Below are positions 46,212 through 54,251 of a stretch of DNA of 64,000 bases, piece by piece. Position numbers and translations under genes: made by a program. Each line of letters begins with the position of its first letter. The stretch's first letter is position 1. The notes under the pieces were generated by a model. That model made no database searches. It was not told the origin of the DNA and was given only the letters and a program-made list of their open reading frames with translations. The stretch is from Verrucomicrobiota bacterium (lineage in GTDB: Bacteria > Verrucomicrobiota > Verrucomicrobiia > Verrucomicrobiales > Verrucomicrobiaceae), in contig JAFLEI010000015.1 in NCBI GenBank assembly GCA_017301975.1, positions 62,001-126,000 of the forward strand. The letters run 5' to 3'.

Positions 46212-48416
46212 TTAGTGATTGTACAAAAATTCCTTGGTGTTCAGCAGCGCCCAGAGCAGGTCTTCGTAACCGTTGCGTTTGGCACGCTGGGAGTCGAGCG
46301 GTTTGCCGGCAGCATCAGTGCGGGGCTTGACGACATAATTTTCACTGATGCGCACTTCATCGGCCGAGGGTTCGCGGGAGAAAGCGGCGAGGTAGAGTTC
46401 ACGGATGCGCTTGGGCTCGGGCATCTCGGCTTTGCTCAAGGATTCAGCACGTCCGCCACTGGCGGTGAGCTTGGCCTTCACGTCGGCGGCGTTCATGAGG
46501 TGCAGGCTTTGCGCAAGGCTGGCGGACTGCACGCGCTCACACTCACAGACACTGGCGCCTTCGGGACGACCAAACACTTTGAGGAAAGGCGCGGCGCGGT
46601 TGTAGCTGTTGTCCGGCAGTGAAATGGCACGCGTCCCAGCCGGCAGATCGGCAAAGTCGGTCTTGGAGCCGGTGACCATGTCAATGCTGTCGAGCATGAC
46701 CTCGGCAGTCATGCGTTTCGGGTAATAATGGGAGTAGGCCTGACGATCGACGGCATTGTACTGGTTTGGCGTGGAGCTGAGCTGATAGGCGTGACTTTGC
46801 GTGATCGTGCGCACGAGTGTTTTTAGATCGTAGCCGCTGTCAGTGAAGCTCTTGGCCAGCGCATCGAAGAGGTCGGGATTGGTCGGCGGATTGGTATCAC
46901 GGAGATCGTCCTCGGGCTCAACGAGGCCTCGCTTGAAGAAATGCTTCCAGTAGCGGTTCACGAGAGACTTGGCGAAGAAGGGATTGTCCTTCTTGCTCAT
47001 CCAATCAACCAAAGCGAGACGCGGATCATCATCGGGGGCGATGTCGAGCTCCGGCTCGCCGAGCCCTGCGGGCTTCAGCATCACGCGGGTTTTACGGTGT
47101 TCAGTCTGGGCGATGCCGCGCTTGTGGAAGATGAGATCTTCACCGGCGATGGCGGTCGGTTTGCGACCAATCTGGCTGAAGAACGCGGCGAGGTGGTAAT
47201 ACTCCGCCTGAGTCCAGCGCTCAAAGGGATGATGATGGCATTGAGCGCACTGCATGCGCACCCCGAGGAAAAGCTGTGCAACGTCTTCCAGCTGCGTGGT
47301 GGGCTCCTTCACCCGCTTGTACCAAGCGACAGGAGGATTGGAAACAATGGTGCCGGTGGAGGCGAGAATCTGGCGCACGATCTGGTCGTACTTGGTATTC
47401 GCCAGCAAACTGTCGCGCATCCAGGCATGAAAGGCGAAGTTGGAGGTGATGTCAGCAGCATCCGAACGGGTGTTTTTGAGCAAAGACGTCCATTTATTGG
47501 CAAAGTAATCCGCGTAGTCGGGACTGTTCAGGAGGGCCTCGATGGCTCGGTCGCGCTTGTCCGGAGCCTGACTCTCCAGGAAAGTCTTTGTCTCTTCCGC
47601 CGTGGGCAGGCGGCCGCCGATGTCGAGGGAGATGCGGCGCAGAAAGGTCGAATCATCGCAGAGGGGCGAGGGAGGAACCCCGATCTGCTTCAAATTGGCA
47701 AACACATGCTGGTCGATGAAATTCTTTACCGGCGGAAGCGAGTCAACGGGCGCACCCAGTGGAATGGAGACGCTGCAAACGGAAACACGGCCGCCAAAGC
47801 GCACCATCACGGCCACATTGCCGGGAATATCCAGTGTCTTTACCAGTCCCTGTTCTCCCGCTTCGGCCATGGCCCGGTCATTGGCCTCGAAGAGCGCAAG
47901 CTTGGTCACATCCCGGCTGCTGCCATCCGAATACTGCGCGGTCACTTTAAGCTGCTGCGTGGTTTTGACTTTCATCGTCACGCGCGCTGGTTCCACAAGA
48001 ATGCCGCTGAGTTTGGCCTCATCCTTCTGCGCATAGTTCATGCCTTCGGCGATCCAGCGCACAAGCATCTTGTAGTCTTCGGAGCCCGGCTCCAGTTTCT
48101 TCCCACCTGTGTGCGGCACGATGGCTGCCCCCTTGGTGATCAGCAGACTTTCCTCGGGGGCTGGCGGAAACACACGCCGCCCCTTCCCCTGCTTCACGAT
48201 GGCCTCGTAGTCTTCTTCAGGCTCAAATCCCAGCACGCTCAGGCGGAAGCCGCGCTGCCCTGTGATCGCTTTGGCATGGCATACGCCAGCATTACAGCCC
48301 GCCTTGGTGAGGATGGGCTGAATATCATTGACGAAGCTTAAGGGGCGTGACGATTCCGCCGCGAAACTCGTTCCGGCGAGCATCACGATCATCCATGCTT
48401 TAAGAGGTGCTTTCAT
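46212..48416 (-). CDS. DUF1549/DUF1553 protein with N-terminal cytochrome-like domain
   Basis: 734 residues from the ATG at 48416 (signal peptide MKAPLKAWMIVMLAGTSFA). The N-terminal domain has a CNAGVCHAK heme-type site (CxxxxCH rather than CxxCH), then an Ig-like part (LVEPARVTMKVKTTQQLKV), DUF1549 (CDDSTFLRRISLDIGGRLPT; ADYFANKWTSLL; QCAQCHHHPFERWTQAEYY) and DUF1553 (FFAKSLVNRYWKHFFKRGLV, DLKTLVRTITQSHAYQLS, LHLMNAADVKAKL). This is a hallmark PVC family of unknown reaction. It heads the long minus-strand run, with a palindrome (CAAACCTACGGTTTG) at its 5' end. It is divergent from the phospholipase-like gene across 75 bases. Confidence 0.88.
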   Translation of the reverse strand: MKAPLKAWMIVMLAGTSFAAESSRPLSFVNDIQPILTKAGCNAGVCHAKAITGQRGFRLSVLGFEPEEDYEAIVKQGKGRRVFPPAPEESLLITKGAAIVPHTGGKKLEPGSEDYKMLVRWIAEGMNYAQKDEAKLSGILVEPARVTMKVKTTQQLKVTAQYSDGSSRDVTKLALFEANDRAMAEAGEQGLVKTLDIPGNVAVMVRFGGRVSVCSVSIPLGAPVDSLPPVKNFIDQHVFANLKQIGVPPSPLCDDSTFLRRISLDIGGRLPTAEETKTFLESQAPDKRDRAIEALLNSPDYADYFANKWTSLLKNTRSDAADITSNFAFHAWMRDSLLANTKYDQIVRQILASTGTIVSNPPVAWYKRVKEPTTQLEDVAQLFLGVRMQCAQCHHHPFERWTQAEYYHLAAFFSQIGRKPTAIAGEDLIFHKRGIAQTEHRKTRVMLKPAGLGEPELDIAPDDDPRLALVDWMSKKDNPFFAKSLVNRYWKHFFKRGLVEPEDDLRDTNPPTNPDLFDALAKSFTDSGYDLKTLVRTITQSHAYQLSSTPNQYNAVDRQAYSHYYPKRMTAEVMLDSIDMVTGSKTDFADLPAGTRAISLPDNSYNRAAPFLKVFGRPEGASVCECERVQSASLAQSLHLMNAADVKAKLTASGGRAESLSKAEMPEPKRIRELYLAAFSREPSADEVRISENYVVKPRTDAAGKPLDSQRAKRNGYEDLLWALLNTKEFLYNH

Positions 48417-48491
48417 TGTTATCACTTCAAACCTACGGTTTGGGGCACCCCTTTTTCGCATTGAGTAACTTTAGTATTAACTTCAATCACA

Positions 48492-49760
48492 ATGAGACAG
48501 CTCGTATTTGCCGCTCTTTTAAGCCTCGCAACCCCCTCCTTGGTCTTGGGCTGGGGTGAGCCTCATCATGCCATCACACGTGCGGCGCTGGAGGTTTTGC
48601 CGGAGTGGCAAAAGGAGGCACTTGGGGGCGAACTGAAGCAGCTAGGTGACAGCTACTGCATGATCCCGGACCATGTGTTCACCGACAAGGAAAACGCCAA
48701 GTATGCCAAGATGGAGTCAGTGCCGAACGAGGTGTACTTGAAAATCCTGCACCTGCCGACGCAGCAGGGGGAGTACCTGGAGGTGATGCGCTACTTCATG
48801 GAGAAGGCGGTGGCAGCGTGGCGCGAAGGGAAGCAGGGAGACGCAGTGCGCTACATGGGGACGGTGTGTCATCAGATCGAAGATTATGGCAGTCCTTCGC
48901 ACACGGTGCCCGGAGACAACATGTTTACGCTGCTGCAGCAGTTCCTGCCGCCTTCAGATGCCATGAAAGGCCAGCTCATGCATGGGCCGATCGAGAATGG
49001 GGCCTTCAAGGTGAGCATTGAGGGCTACAAGCCTGCACTGCTTGGCACCACGGTGCATGAAGCTGCATGGAGACTCATGCACCGGGTGCATGATGAGATC
49101 CTGAATGCCCGGAGCACGACGGTGCCGATCATGCAGGCGCTGTACCGGGAGGACAAAGAGGACGTGGTGAAGCACCAGATGCGGGCGGCGACGATGGATG
49201 CGCAGGTGGTGGCGGATGCGGTTTATACAATCCTTTGCCTCGGGATGCAGAAGTTTGCAGCGGAAGAGCAGGCGGCGCTAAAACAGGTGCAGATTGGCGC
49301 TTTCTTTCCACTGGAGGCGGCCAGTTGCTACTATCCGCAGTCGCAGTTTTTCAGTTCGCCGAACTGGGGGCATGCGCGCAGCGGGGTGATTTTGGCGGGT
49401 GGAACCAAGGAGATTCCGCTCAAGCTTTGTGTCGGATCCGGCAATGAGGAGTTCAAAAATGGCATCAGCGCGGGCATGGGGAAGCCGCTGACGTTTTTGC
49501 TGCCAAAAGATGTTTATTCGCGTTTCACGGTTTTGGCCGGATTGCATCCGGAATTGGGGACCAAGGGGCGGGTGGAGTTCACGATCAGCGGGGATGGGAA
49601 GGTGCTGACGACGGTTATTCTGAATGGGACTGATCCGGCGAAGTTGCTGGAGTGTGATGTCGCAGGGGTGAAGGAGCTTCAGCTTTCGCTGACCTCGCGG
49701 GGGCTGGATGCGAAGAGCAATTATGCGATCTGGGCGGAGCCGACGCTGGTGAAGAAGTGA
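48492..49760 (+). CDS. Exported zinc-phospholipase C/S1-P1-nuclease-like protein with NPCBM-like C-terminus
   Basis: 422 residues. After a signal peptide the mature chain starts WGEPHHAITRAALEVLP, matching the N-terminal Trp that ligates zinc in phospholipase C/P1 nuclease folds. GTVCHQIEDYGSPSHTVP gives the H-x3-D-x5-H motif of that fold, and DHVF and VHEAAW may add ligands. The C-terminal third (about 270-420) has FFSSPNWGHARSGVILAGGT, SRFTVLAGLHPELGTKGRVEF and ELQLSLTSRGLDAKSNYAIW, like an NPCBM sugar-binding module. A secreted phosphoesterase directed to a glycan is the likeliest reading. It is divergent from the long run. Confidence 0.72.
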   Translation: MRQLVFAALLSLATPSLVLGWGEPHHAITRAALEVLPEWQKEALGGELKQLGDSYCMIPDHVFTDKENAKYAKMESVPNEVYLKILHLPTQQGEYLEVMRYFMEKAVAAWREGKQGDAVRYMGTVCHQIEDYGSPSHTVPGDNMFTLLQQFLPPSDAMKGQLMHGPIENGAFKVSIEGYKPALLGTTVHEAAWRLMHRVHDEILNARSTTVPIMQALYREDKEDVVKHQMRAATMDAQVVADAVYTILCLGMQKFAAEEQAALKQVQIGAFFPLEAASCYYPQSQFFSSPNWGHARSGVILAGGTKEIPLKLCVGSGNEEFKNGISAGMGKPLTFLLPKDVYSRFTVLAGLHPELGTKGRVEFTISGDGKVLTTVILNGTDPAKLLECDVAGVKELQLSLTSRGLDAKSNYAIWAEPTLVKK

Positions 49761-49821
49761 AGGGCGCTGGAGGTTGAGGGGCTGAAGAGACGTGCGGAGG
49801 CCTGGGTGCATGCGGAGTGCT

Positions 49822-49838
49822 GCGGACTGGAAGTCCGC
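49822..49838. repeat. Short hairpin repeat (GCGGACT stem)
   Basis: GCGGACT and AGTCCGC form a 7-bp stem with a GGA loop, followed by GCGCTCC. The same plan (hairpin, then GCGCTCC) recurs at 56182-56205 with a different stem, so this may be a dispersed intergenic element. Confidence 0.5.
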
Positions 49839-49912
49839 GCTCCGGGGCGCTTTGGTCTGAGGCGCACGATTCGCGATGACAGCTATTTACTAAACTTCAT
49901 TCCTGGCTGGCA

Positions 49913-52279
49913 TCACTTGAGCCGTTGATCGAGCCATTGATAGGCGGCCTGGCGTTCGGCGTCGGGAAAGTCGTGGGGGGCGTCGGGGGTGACGAGGGTG
50001 AGGTTTTTTTCGGCTTTGAGGAGGTCATAAACTTCTCCTGCTTTGGTGAAGGCTTTGCGGACGCCGGTGATGTCGAAGTTGGTGTCGTGGAGGGGTGAGT
50101 TGGAGAAGACGGCGCGGGGGGCGATGGCGGCGAGGACTTCGTAGAAGTCGAAGGGGATCTTGTCGGCGTTGTTTTCATAGACCTCGCGGATGCGGGGCAT
50201 GTAGCGGTCGCTGGTCCAGCCGGCGACTTTGCCGCCGTAGTAGTCGTGGAAGGGGGTGAAGCCACAGCTGGTGACGACGGCTTTGAGGCGGTCGTCGAAG
50301 ACGGCGGTGAAAAGGGCATTGTGACCGCCGAGGGAGTGGCCGATGACGCCGATCTTGTCTTTGTTTACTTGCGGGAGGGTTTGCAGGAGGTCGACGGCGC
50401 GCATGTTGTTCCAGATGGCTTTCATGGTGCCGCTGGCGCGGTGGGCGCCCTGGGTTTTGAAGTCGTAGGGGTATTCGCCGAAGGAGGGGTAGTCGGGGAC
50501 GAGGCAGATGTAGCCGCGTTCGGCGAGTTCGTGGGCGTAGTGGAGGGAGGGCTTGCCGCCGAGGCCGGCGGGTTCGTCTTTACCGATCTGGGTGGTTTGA
50601 TGGAGGCAGAGCATGGCGGGTGCTTTGAGGGCGTCATTGGGGATGAGGAGCCATGCGGGGACGATGTCGCCGATTTCTGGGGTGAAGCGGATTTTGCGGC
50701 GGAGGTATTTTTTTGTTTTTTCTTCGGAGATGGTTTGGATGTTGAGCGGGGTCCAGCGGGAGGTGTCGTGGAGGGGGCCCATGACTTGCTGCATGCTGGC
50801 TTTGATGTGGGTGACGCGCTCGGCCCAGTCGGCGGCGGTTTGGACGGTGCGTTCGTTGCCTTTGGAGTCGCGGACGATGAGGAGGTTGGAGTGGTCGGGG
50901 TAAGGGATGGCTGCGGGTGCTTCGGCGGGTTTGATTTGGTCTGGACGGGTGAGGAATTCTTTGGGAGTGACTGCGTGCACGGCGGTCATGATGCGTTCTT
51001 CGACATCGGGGGCGAACTTGGTGGGGCGGTCGTAGTAGACCATGGCTCCGGCGGCTTCGTAGCCGCCTTCTTCGAGGACGCGGCGGGAGGGGACGTAGCA
51101 GGGGACATCGTTGGAGTAGCCGTTGACCCAGAGGCGGGAGCGGTCGAATTCGCGTTTGATGCGGAGAGAGTAGTCGACGGTGATTTCGCCGGGGAGGAAG
51201 ACCATGGCGAGGTCGTTGCCGAAGCTCCAGCGCTGGACGAGGTAAGGGAGATGGGTGGGGAGTTTTTCGCCGCGATCGAGGCGGGCGAGGTTCTTTTTGG
51301 CGTGGTATGAAATGGCAGGAGTTTTGGAGGCGGCGAGGGTTTGCCATTCTTCGCGGGTGGGGAGGGTGTCGAAGGCGAGTTCGATTTGTTTGGCTGCGCA
51401 GGCGAGCGGGGCGGTGAGGGGTTTGAGGGTGCTGGTGGCGATGCGCTTGGCTTCGGCTCCGAGGTCTTCGCCGTATTGTTTGACGAGTTCCATGGTGCGG
51501 CGTGGCGTTGGGTTTTGATCGGCACCGCAGCCGAGGGCGGTGAGGGCGATGGCTCCGGGGAATTCGCGCTGGAGGGCCTCCTGGGCGACGCCGGCCCAGT
51601 CGCCGTGGATTTCATCGATGCCGATGGTGGTGCAGTGGCAGGCGTAGCTGGTGAAGATGGCGCGGACTTTGCCGTCGGTGTCGGTGACACGAAGGACGGG
51701 GAGGTCGTGGTCGATGGGCTTCAAGGGGAAGAGGCGGCGATTGGCGGCGAAGCCGACTTTGCCGATGCCCCAGGCGAGCGAGGAGGGTTTTCTATTTGCG
51801 AGTGCGGCGCGGGCGACTTTTTCGAGGTTGTCGGTGAGTTCGCGGGTGTAACGCTCGATGGCGGGAAGATGCTCGGCGGGGATGTCCATGCCGAAGAGGT
51901 TGGGGAGCACTCCGGTGAGCATGGGTGCGCAGTGGGTGTGGCTGGAGCAGATGGCGAAGCGGGCGTCGGTGGCTTTGGTGTTGGTTTGGAGACGGCGCAG
52001 GACTTCGGTGCGCATGGAGGCGGGAACGCCGACGTTGTCCACGGTGACGAGGATGGCGGGGCCTTCGGAGTCAGTGTCGGAACCGATGGCGAGGGCTTTG
52101 GCGAAGATGTGCTGGGAGACGCCGGTGTTGGGGGCGCGGCGGTTGCCGTAGCCGCTGAGGCGCACGGGGTAGTCGGGGGTGATGTCTATGGAGGCGGCAC
52201 CGGCGGGTAGGAGGGGGGATTCTGCGGCGAAGGTGGCGAGTGGGAGGAGCAGGAGAGAGAAGAGGAGGCGGAGGTGCAT
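49913..52279 (-). CDS. Ceramidase-like domain fused to an alpha/beta-hydrolase
   Basis: 788 residues with a signal peptide. Part 1 (about 20-440) is neutral-ceramidase-like: AASIDITPDYPVRLSGYGNR and ICSSHTHCAPMLTG (metal site), with the nucleophile region ALGCGADQNPTP lacking the canonical Ser. Part 2 (about 480-788) is a dienelactone-hydrolase/acetylxylan-esterase type fold: PAMLCLHQTTQIGKDEPAG, GVIGHSLGGHNALF (Ser nucleophile), SPLHDTNFD (Asp) and TPDAPHDFP (His), the whole triad. A linker lies near 440-480. A two-headed exported hydrolase, perhaps removing acyl groups and then an amide, is inferred. Third ceramidase-like protein in the window. Confidence 0.82.
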   Translation of the reverse strand: MHLRLLFSLLLLPLATFAAESPLLPAGAASIDITPDYPVRLSGYGNRRAPNTGVSQHIFAKALAIGSDTDSEGPAILVTVDNVGVPASMRTEVLRRLQTNTKATDARFAICSSHTHCAPMLTGVLPNLFGMDIPAEHLPAIERYTRELTDNLEKVARAALANRKPSSLAWGIGKVGFAANRRLFPLKPIDHDLPVLRVTDTDGKVRAIFTSYACHCTTIGIDEIHGDWAGVAQEALQREFPGAIALTALGCGADQNPTPRRTMELVKQYGEDLGAEAKRIATSTLKPLTAPLACAAKQIELAFDTLPTREEWQTLAASKTPAISYHAKKNLARLDRGEKLPTHLPYLVQRWSFGNDLAMVFLPGEITVDYSLRIKREFDRSRLWVNGYSNDVPCYVPSRRVLEEGGYEAAGAMVYYDRPTKFAPDVEERIMTAVHAVTPKEFLTRPDQIKPAEAPAAIPYPDHSNLLIVRDSKGNERTVQTAADWAERVTHIKASMQQVMGPLHDTSRWTPLNIQTISEEKTKKYLRRKIRFTPEIGDIVPAWLLIPNDALKAPAMLCLHQTTQIGKDEPAGLGGKPSLHYAHELAERGYICLVPDYPSFGEYPYDFKTQGAHRASGTMKAIWNNMRAVDLLQTLPQVNKDKIGVIGHSLGGHNALFTAVFDDRLKAVVTSCGFTPFHDYYGGKVAGWTSDRYMPRIREVYENNADKIPFDFYEVLAAIAPRAVFSNSPLHDTNFDITGVRKAFTKAGEVYDLLKAEKNLTLVTPDAPHDFPDAERQAAYQWLDQRLK

Positions 52280-52392
52280 GCTGGAAGGACTACGTGTGGG
52301 CAGCGTCTGTTCTTTGCTGCGCTACGGAGAGCAAAAGGGGGATGAACGGCGCATGCTCATGGAGAAGCTGATTTAACACCGCAAGAGATTAG

Positions 52393-52431
52393 AAAACCGC
52401 AGAGGTCGTAGAACAAAATCTCTGCGGTTTT
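52393..52431. terminator. Bidirectional terminator-like hairpin
   Basis: AAAACCGCAGAG (52393-52404) and CTCTGCGGTTTT (52420-52431) form a perfect 12-bp stem with a 15-base loop, with A/T ends on both sides. It marks the left border of the cassette-like region and could end transcripts from that side. The rest of the 52280-52543 spacer shows nothing else I can name. Confidence 0.6.
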
Positions 52432-52543
52432 CCAGCCTCTGCGGTGAAAAAATGAAGACGGGAAGCAGGGACCCGGAAGTAACTTCTGCCAGTGGTTGAG
52501 ATGCCGTGTTTGAAGCGGAGGTGTTCTGGAAGAAAGAGCCGGA

Positions 52544-52653
52544 TTTTAACCGCTAATGAGACGCTGAAATGACGCTGATACAGAATCAAAATCCGGAAGC
52601 GTGATCGAGTGCCCTAAACGCGATGGCGGGTTCGCTGCAGCGTGTGGTTCGAC
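52544..52653 (-). other. attC-like site 1 (degenerate), overlapping the end of the gene at 52546
   Basis: On the minus strand a GTCGAAC left core (52653-52647) is followed by CACACGCTGCAGCGAACC, and the site ends at GTTAAAA (52550-52544). ACGCTG (52643-52638) can pair with CAGCGT (52566-52561). Total 110 bases, within the attC range. The gene's stop codon lies in the right core. The right spacer is longer than usual, so this call is tentative. Confidence 0.38.
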
Positions 52654-53055
52654 CACGTTGTCATGGGCTGTCTGCTGTATCACGACCTGCGCGGGAAAAG
52701 TCAGTGTCTCCCCGCCCGGCATAATGAACTCCACTCTATTCGTATCCCATGCTACTCGACAACCTTGAACAAATGTCTTCGGGTCAGCGCTCGGTATCTG
52801 GAAATCGTGAACGTAGCCATAACCGCCATCGGTGATGAGCAGTCGATAGGTGGGATAACCAGCGAGCACATCGACGTAAGCAACATGCCTCTGGAACGAA
52901 AGCGTTAGTGGTCGGCTCACGCCGAGCGCGCCCGGCGTGGAATTCCACTTCCGCATGGTCTGCTGCGAGCCAATACGCGAGATGACAGGAGCAGCCAGAA
53001 GGAGCAGCACGGTGAGAATCCCGTAAGGCAGCAGGCGCGGAAGTTTGGAGCGCAT
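52546..53055 (-). CDS. Hypothetical membrane-anchored protein (cassette gene)
   Basis: 169 residues from the ATG at 53055; the longer upstream frame to 53280 covers the previous gene's end and is not used. An N-terminal membrane segment (LLPYGILTVLLLLAAPVISR, about 7-26) precedes a domain with RPLTLSFQRHVAYVDVLAGY and GYVHDFQIPSADPKTFV. I recognise no family. The last 35 or so codons fall in attC-like site 1, so the protein's C-terminus appears encoded by recombination-site sequence, as if an earlier stop in the left core had been lost. The start is eight bases past a GTGAGAC core. Confidence 0.5.
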   Translation of the reverse strand: MRSKLPRLLPYGILTVLLLLAAPVISRIGSQQTMRKWNSTPGALGVSRPLTLSFQRHVAYVDVLAGYPTYRLLITDGGYGYVHDFQIPSADPKTFVQGCRVAWDTNRVEFIMPGGETLTFPAQVVIQQTAHDNVVEPHAAANPPSRLGHSITLPDFDSVSASFQRLISG

Positions 53056-53063
53056 CGTAAGTG

Positions 53064-53154
53064 GTCTCACAGGATGATCAGGGACGGCGAGCGGGAGGCG
53101 TGGATGACACGACAGATGCCATGCGAGCCGGTACCTGCATCCGTTTTGTTCGCC
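53064..53154 (-). other. attC-like site between two cassette genes (degenerate)
   Basis: Read on the plus strand: GTCTCAC (53064-53070), a GGATGATCAGG arm (53072-53082) and its partner CCTGCATCC (53134-53142) with two unpaired bases, then a five-base spacer and GTTCGCC (53148-53154). Length 91. GTTCGCC is the same right core as in the better site at 53750. Its polarity looks reversed relative to that site, so confidence is low. Confidence 0.3.
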
Positions 53155-53176
53155 CTTGCTCCCGAGGTGGTCGTGA

Positions 53177-53728
53177 TCATGGCTTCTCAGGTGTCGGGGC
53201 GGATTCCGGCTCAACCGTAAGCCAAAGAAAACACCGAAAGGTCTCCGACTGGTCCTTCTTGTGCAACTCCAGCTTCTCAAATGAGGGACGAACGATCTTC
53301 ATTCGGTGCTTCCCAAGCGCCTGATTCAGCGCTGTCACCGTCGGCGTGGCCATGACGGCCTGTGAAAAGCATGTGTGTAGAGCGGTCATCTTGGGGTTAT
53401 GCATGTTTCCCGCTGAACGCTGTGCAGCCTTCAGCTCTGCTGGTGCGATCCGCTCCATCTGCTCGAAGAGCTCTCTCTGGAAGGTCGCATCCTCGAGCAG
53501 CTTGTGAATCGTGAGCGTCTGAAGTGAACTCAGATGACCGGCGCGCGAAAGGGCTTCGATGGAGCCTGCAATGGATTTGGTGCCTCGATCAGCATCCGGC
53601 TGGTAAATCATCACATATCTGTCGCCGTCAACGCCTGTGAGCTTCGGGATAACCTGGGTGTCCCATCCTGCCAAGGCGAGCCGGTCACAGACTACCAGTG
53701 CAAACAGGACTGTGGCAAAAGTGTTCAT
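53177..53728 (-). CDS. Hypothetical exported protein (cassette gene)
   Basis: 183 residues. N-terminal signal peptide (FATVLFALVVCDRLALA), then WDTQVIPKLTGVDGDRYVMI, a helical stretch (SLQTLTIHKLLEDATFQREL) and a C-terminus that ends in a Pro/Glu tail. I recognise no domain. Its ATG lies 21 bases after the GTTCGCC core of the attC-like site at 53750, and another degenerate site follows its stop. This fits a mobile gene cassette better than a stable operon. Confidence 0.55.
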   Translation of the reverse strand: MNTFATVLFALVVCDRLALAGWDTQVIPKLTGVDGDRYVMIYQPDADRGTKSIAGSIEALSRAGHLSSLQTLTIHKLLEDATFQRELFEQMERIAPAELKAAQRSAGNMHNPKMTALHTCFSQAVMATPTVTALNQALGKHRMKIVRPSFEKLELHKKDQSETFRCFLWLTVEPESAPTPEKP

Positions 53729-53749
53729 GGCGAGGGGAGCTGTTGGTTG

Positions 53750-53858
53750 GGCGAACGCCCCTCAGCGAATCGCGGAGCGGGCTGCATGGCGGAGAAAAGG
53801 CGGAGGTGGGAAGCAGCCAGCGTGAGCGGAGCGAGGTCGCTGCAGCGCCTGGTTAGAA
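53750..53858 (-). other. attC-like recombination site (best example)
   Basis: On the minus strand: left core TTCTAAC (53858-53852), left arm CTGCAGCGA (53845-53837), variable centre, right arm TCGCTGAG (53768-53761), right core GTTCGCC (53756-53750). The arms pair perfectly except for one extra G in the left arm, the extrahelical base typical of attC, and AAC pairs with GTT at the ends. Inner pairing GGCTGC/GCAGCC is also present. Length 109, normal for attC. The left core lies 28 bases after the stop of the gene at 53887, and the next gene starts 21 bases after the right core. Confidence 0.62.
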
Positions 53859-53886
53859 GTTTCTGGTCGGGTTGGAAGCAAGGCGC

Positions 53887-54234
53887 TCATGTAACGGCGC
53901 GAACGAATAGGCTGATGACAAGCAGTGCTGCGCCGAAAGCCAAGTAACAGGCAAATACGGCAAACGGCCAAGCGACAATGCGAACCCAAAGGCGCGGGGA
54001 GCGAAACCGTGCGACGCAGTAGGTAACGACAACAAGGGCAAGTCCGATCGCGGGGCCTGCCAAAGAACGGTTGGAATACCGAGATGCATCGCCGAAGGCA
54101 TCGGTGAAGATGATGTGTCCAGCGTAGAGCAAGCAGACGGCGGCAGAAACTAACGCTACGAACTCGGAACTGCCGAAACGCGGAGCGGCGCGTGGTGAAG
54201 CTGTGTCTGGCAGGCTCATCGAGGTTTCGTTCAT
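53887..54234 (-). CDS. Hypothetical small membrane protein (cassette gene)
   Basis: 115 residues with three likely membrane segments (FVALVSAAVCLLYAGHIIF, about 28-46; GPAIGLALVVVTYCVARF, about 60-77; IVAWPFAVFACYLAFGAALL, about 85-104). No known family. It starts 17 bases past a GTTAGGC core (54258-54252) and is followed by the best attC-like site, so it fits the cassette plan on both sides. Composition differs from the operons to its left. Confidence 0.5.
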   Translation of the reverse strand: MNETSMSLPDTASPRAAPRFGSSEFVALVSAAVCLLYAGHIIFTDAFGDASRYSNRSLAGPAIGLALVVVTYCVARFRSPRLWVRIVAWPFAVFACYLAFGAALLVISLFVRAVT

Positions 54235-54251
54235 GGATCGCGCGAGGAATC

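Noticed and set aside
50246..51310. Long plus-strand frames over the fused hydrolase gene (also 51341-52210, 56817-57446, 59785-60936, 62796-63899)
   Set aside because: All are antisense to well-supported genes, with Gly/Ala/Val-rich translations caused by high GC.
52381..52450. CRISPR-like or direct repeat of CCGCAGAG words
   Set aside because: The repeats form a single inverted pair (terminator-like hairpin); no spacer-repeat periodicity.
53064..53154. Firm attC call between genes 53055 and 53177
   Set aside because: Pairing has two unpaired bases and the polarity of the cores is doubtful, so it is kept only as a low-confidence candidate.
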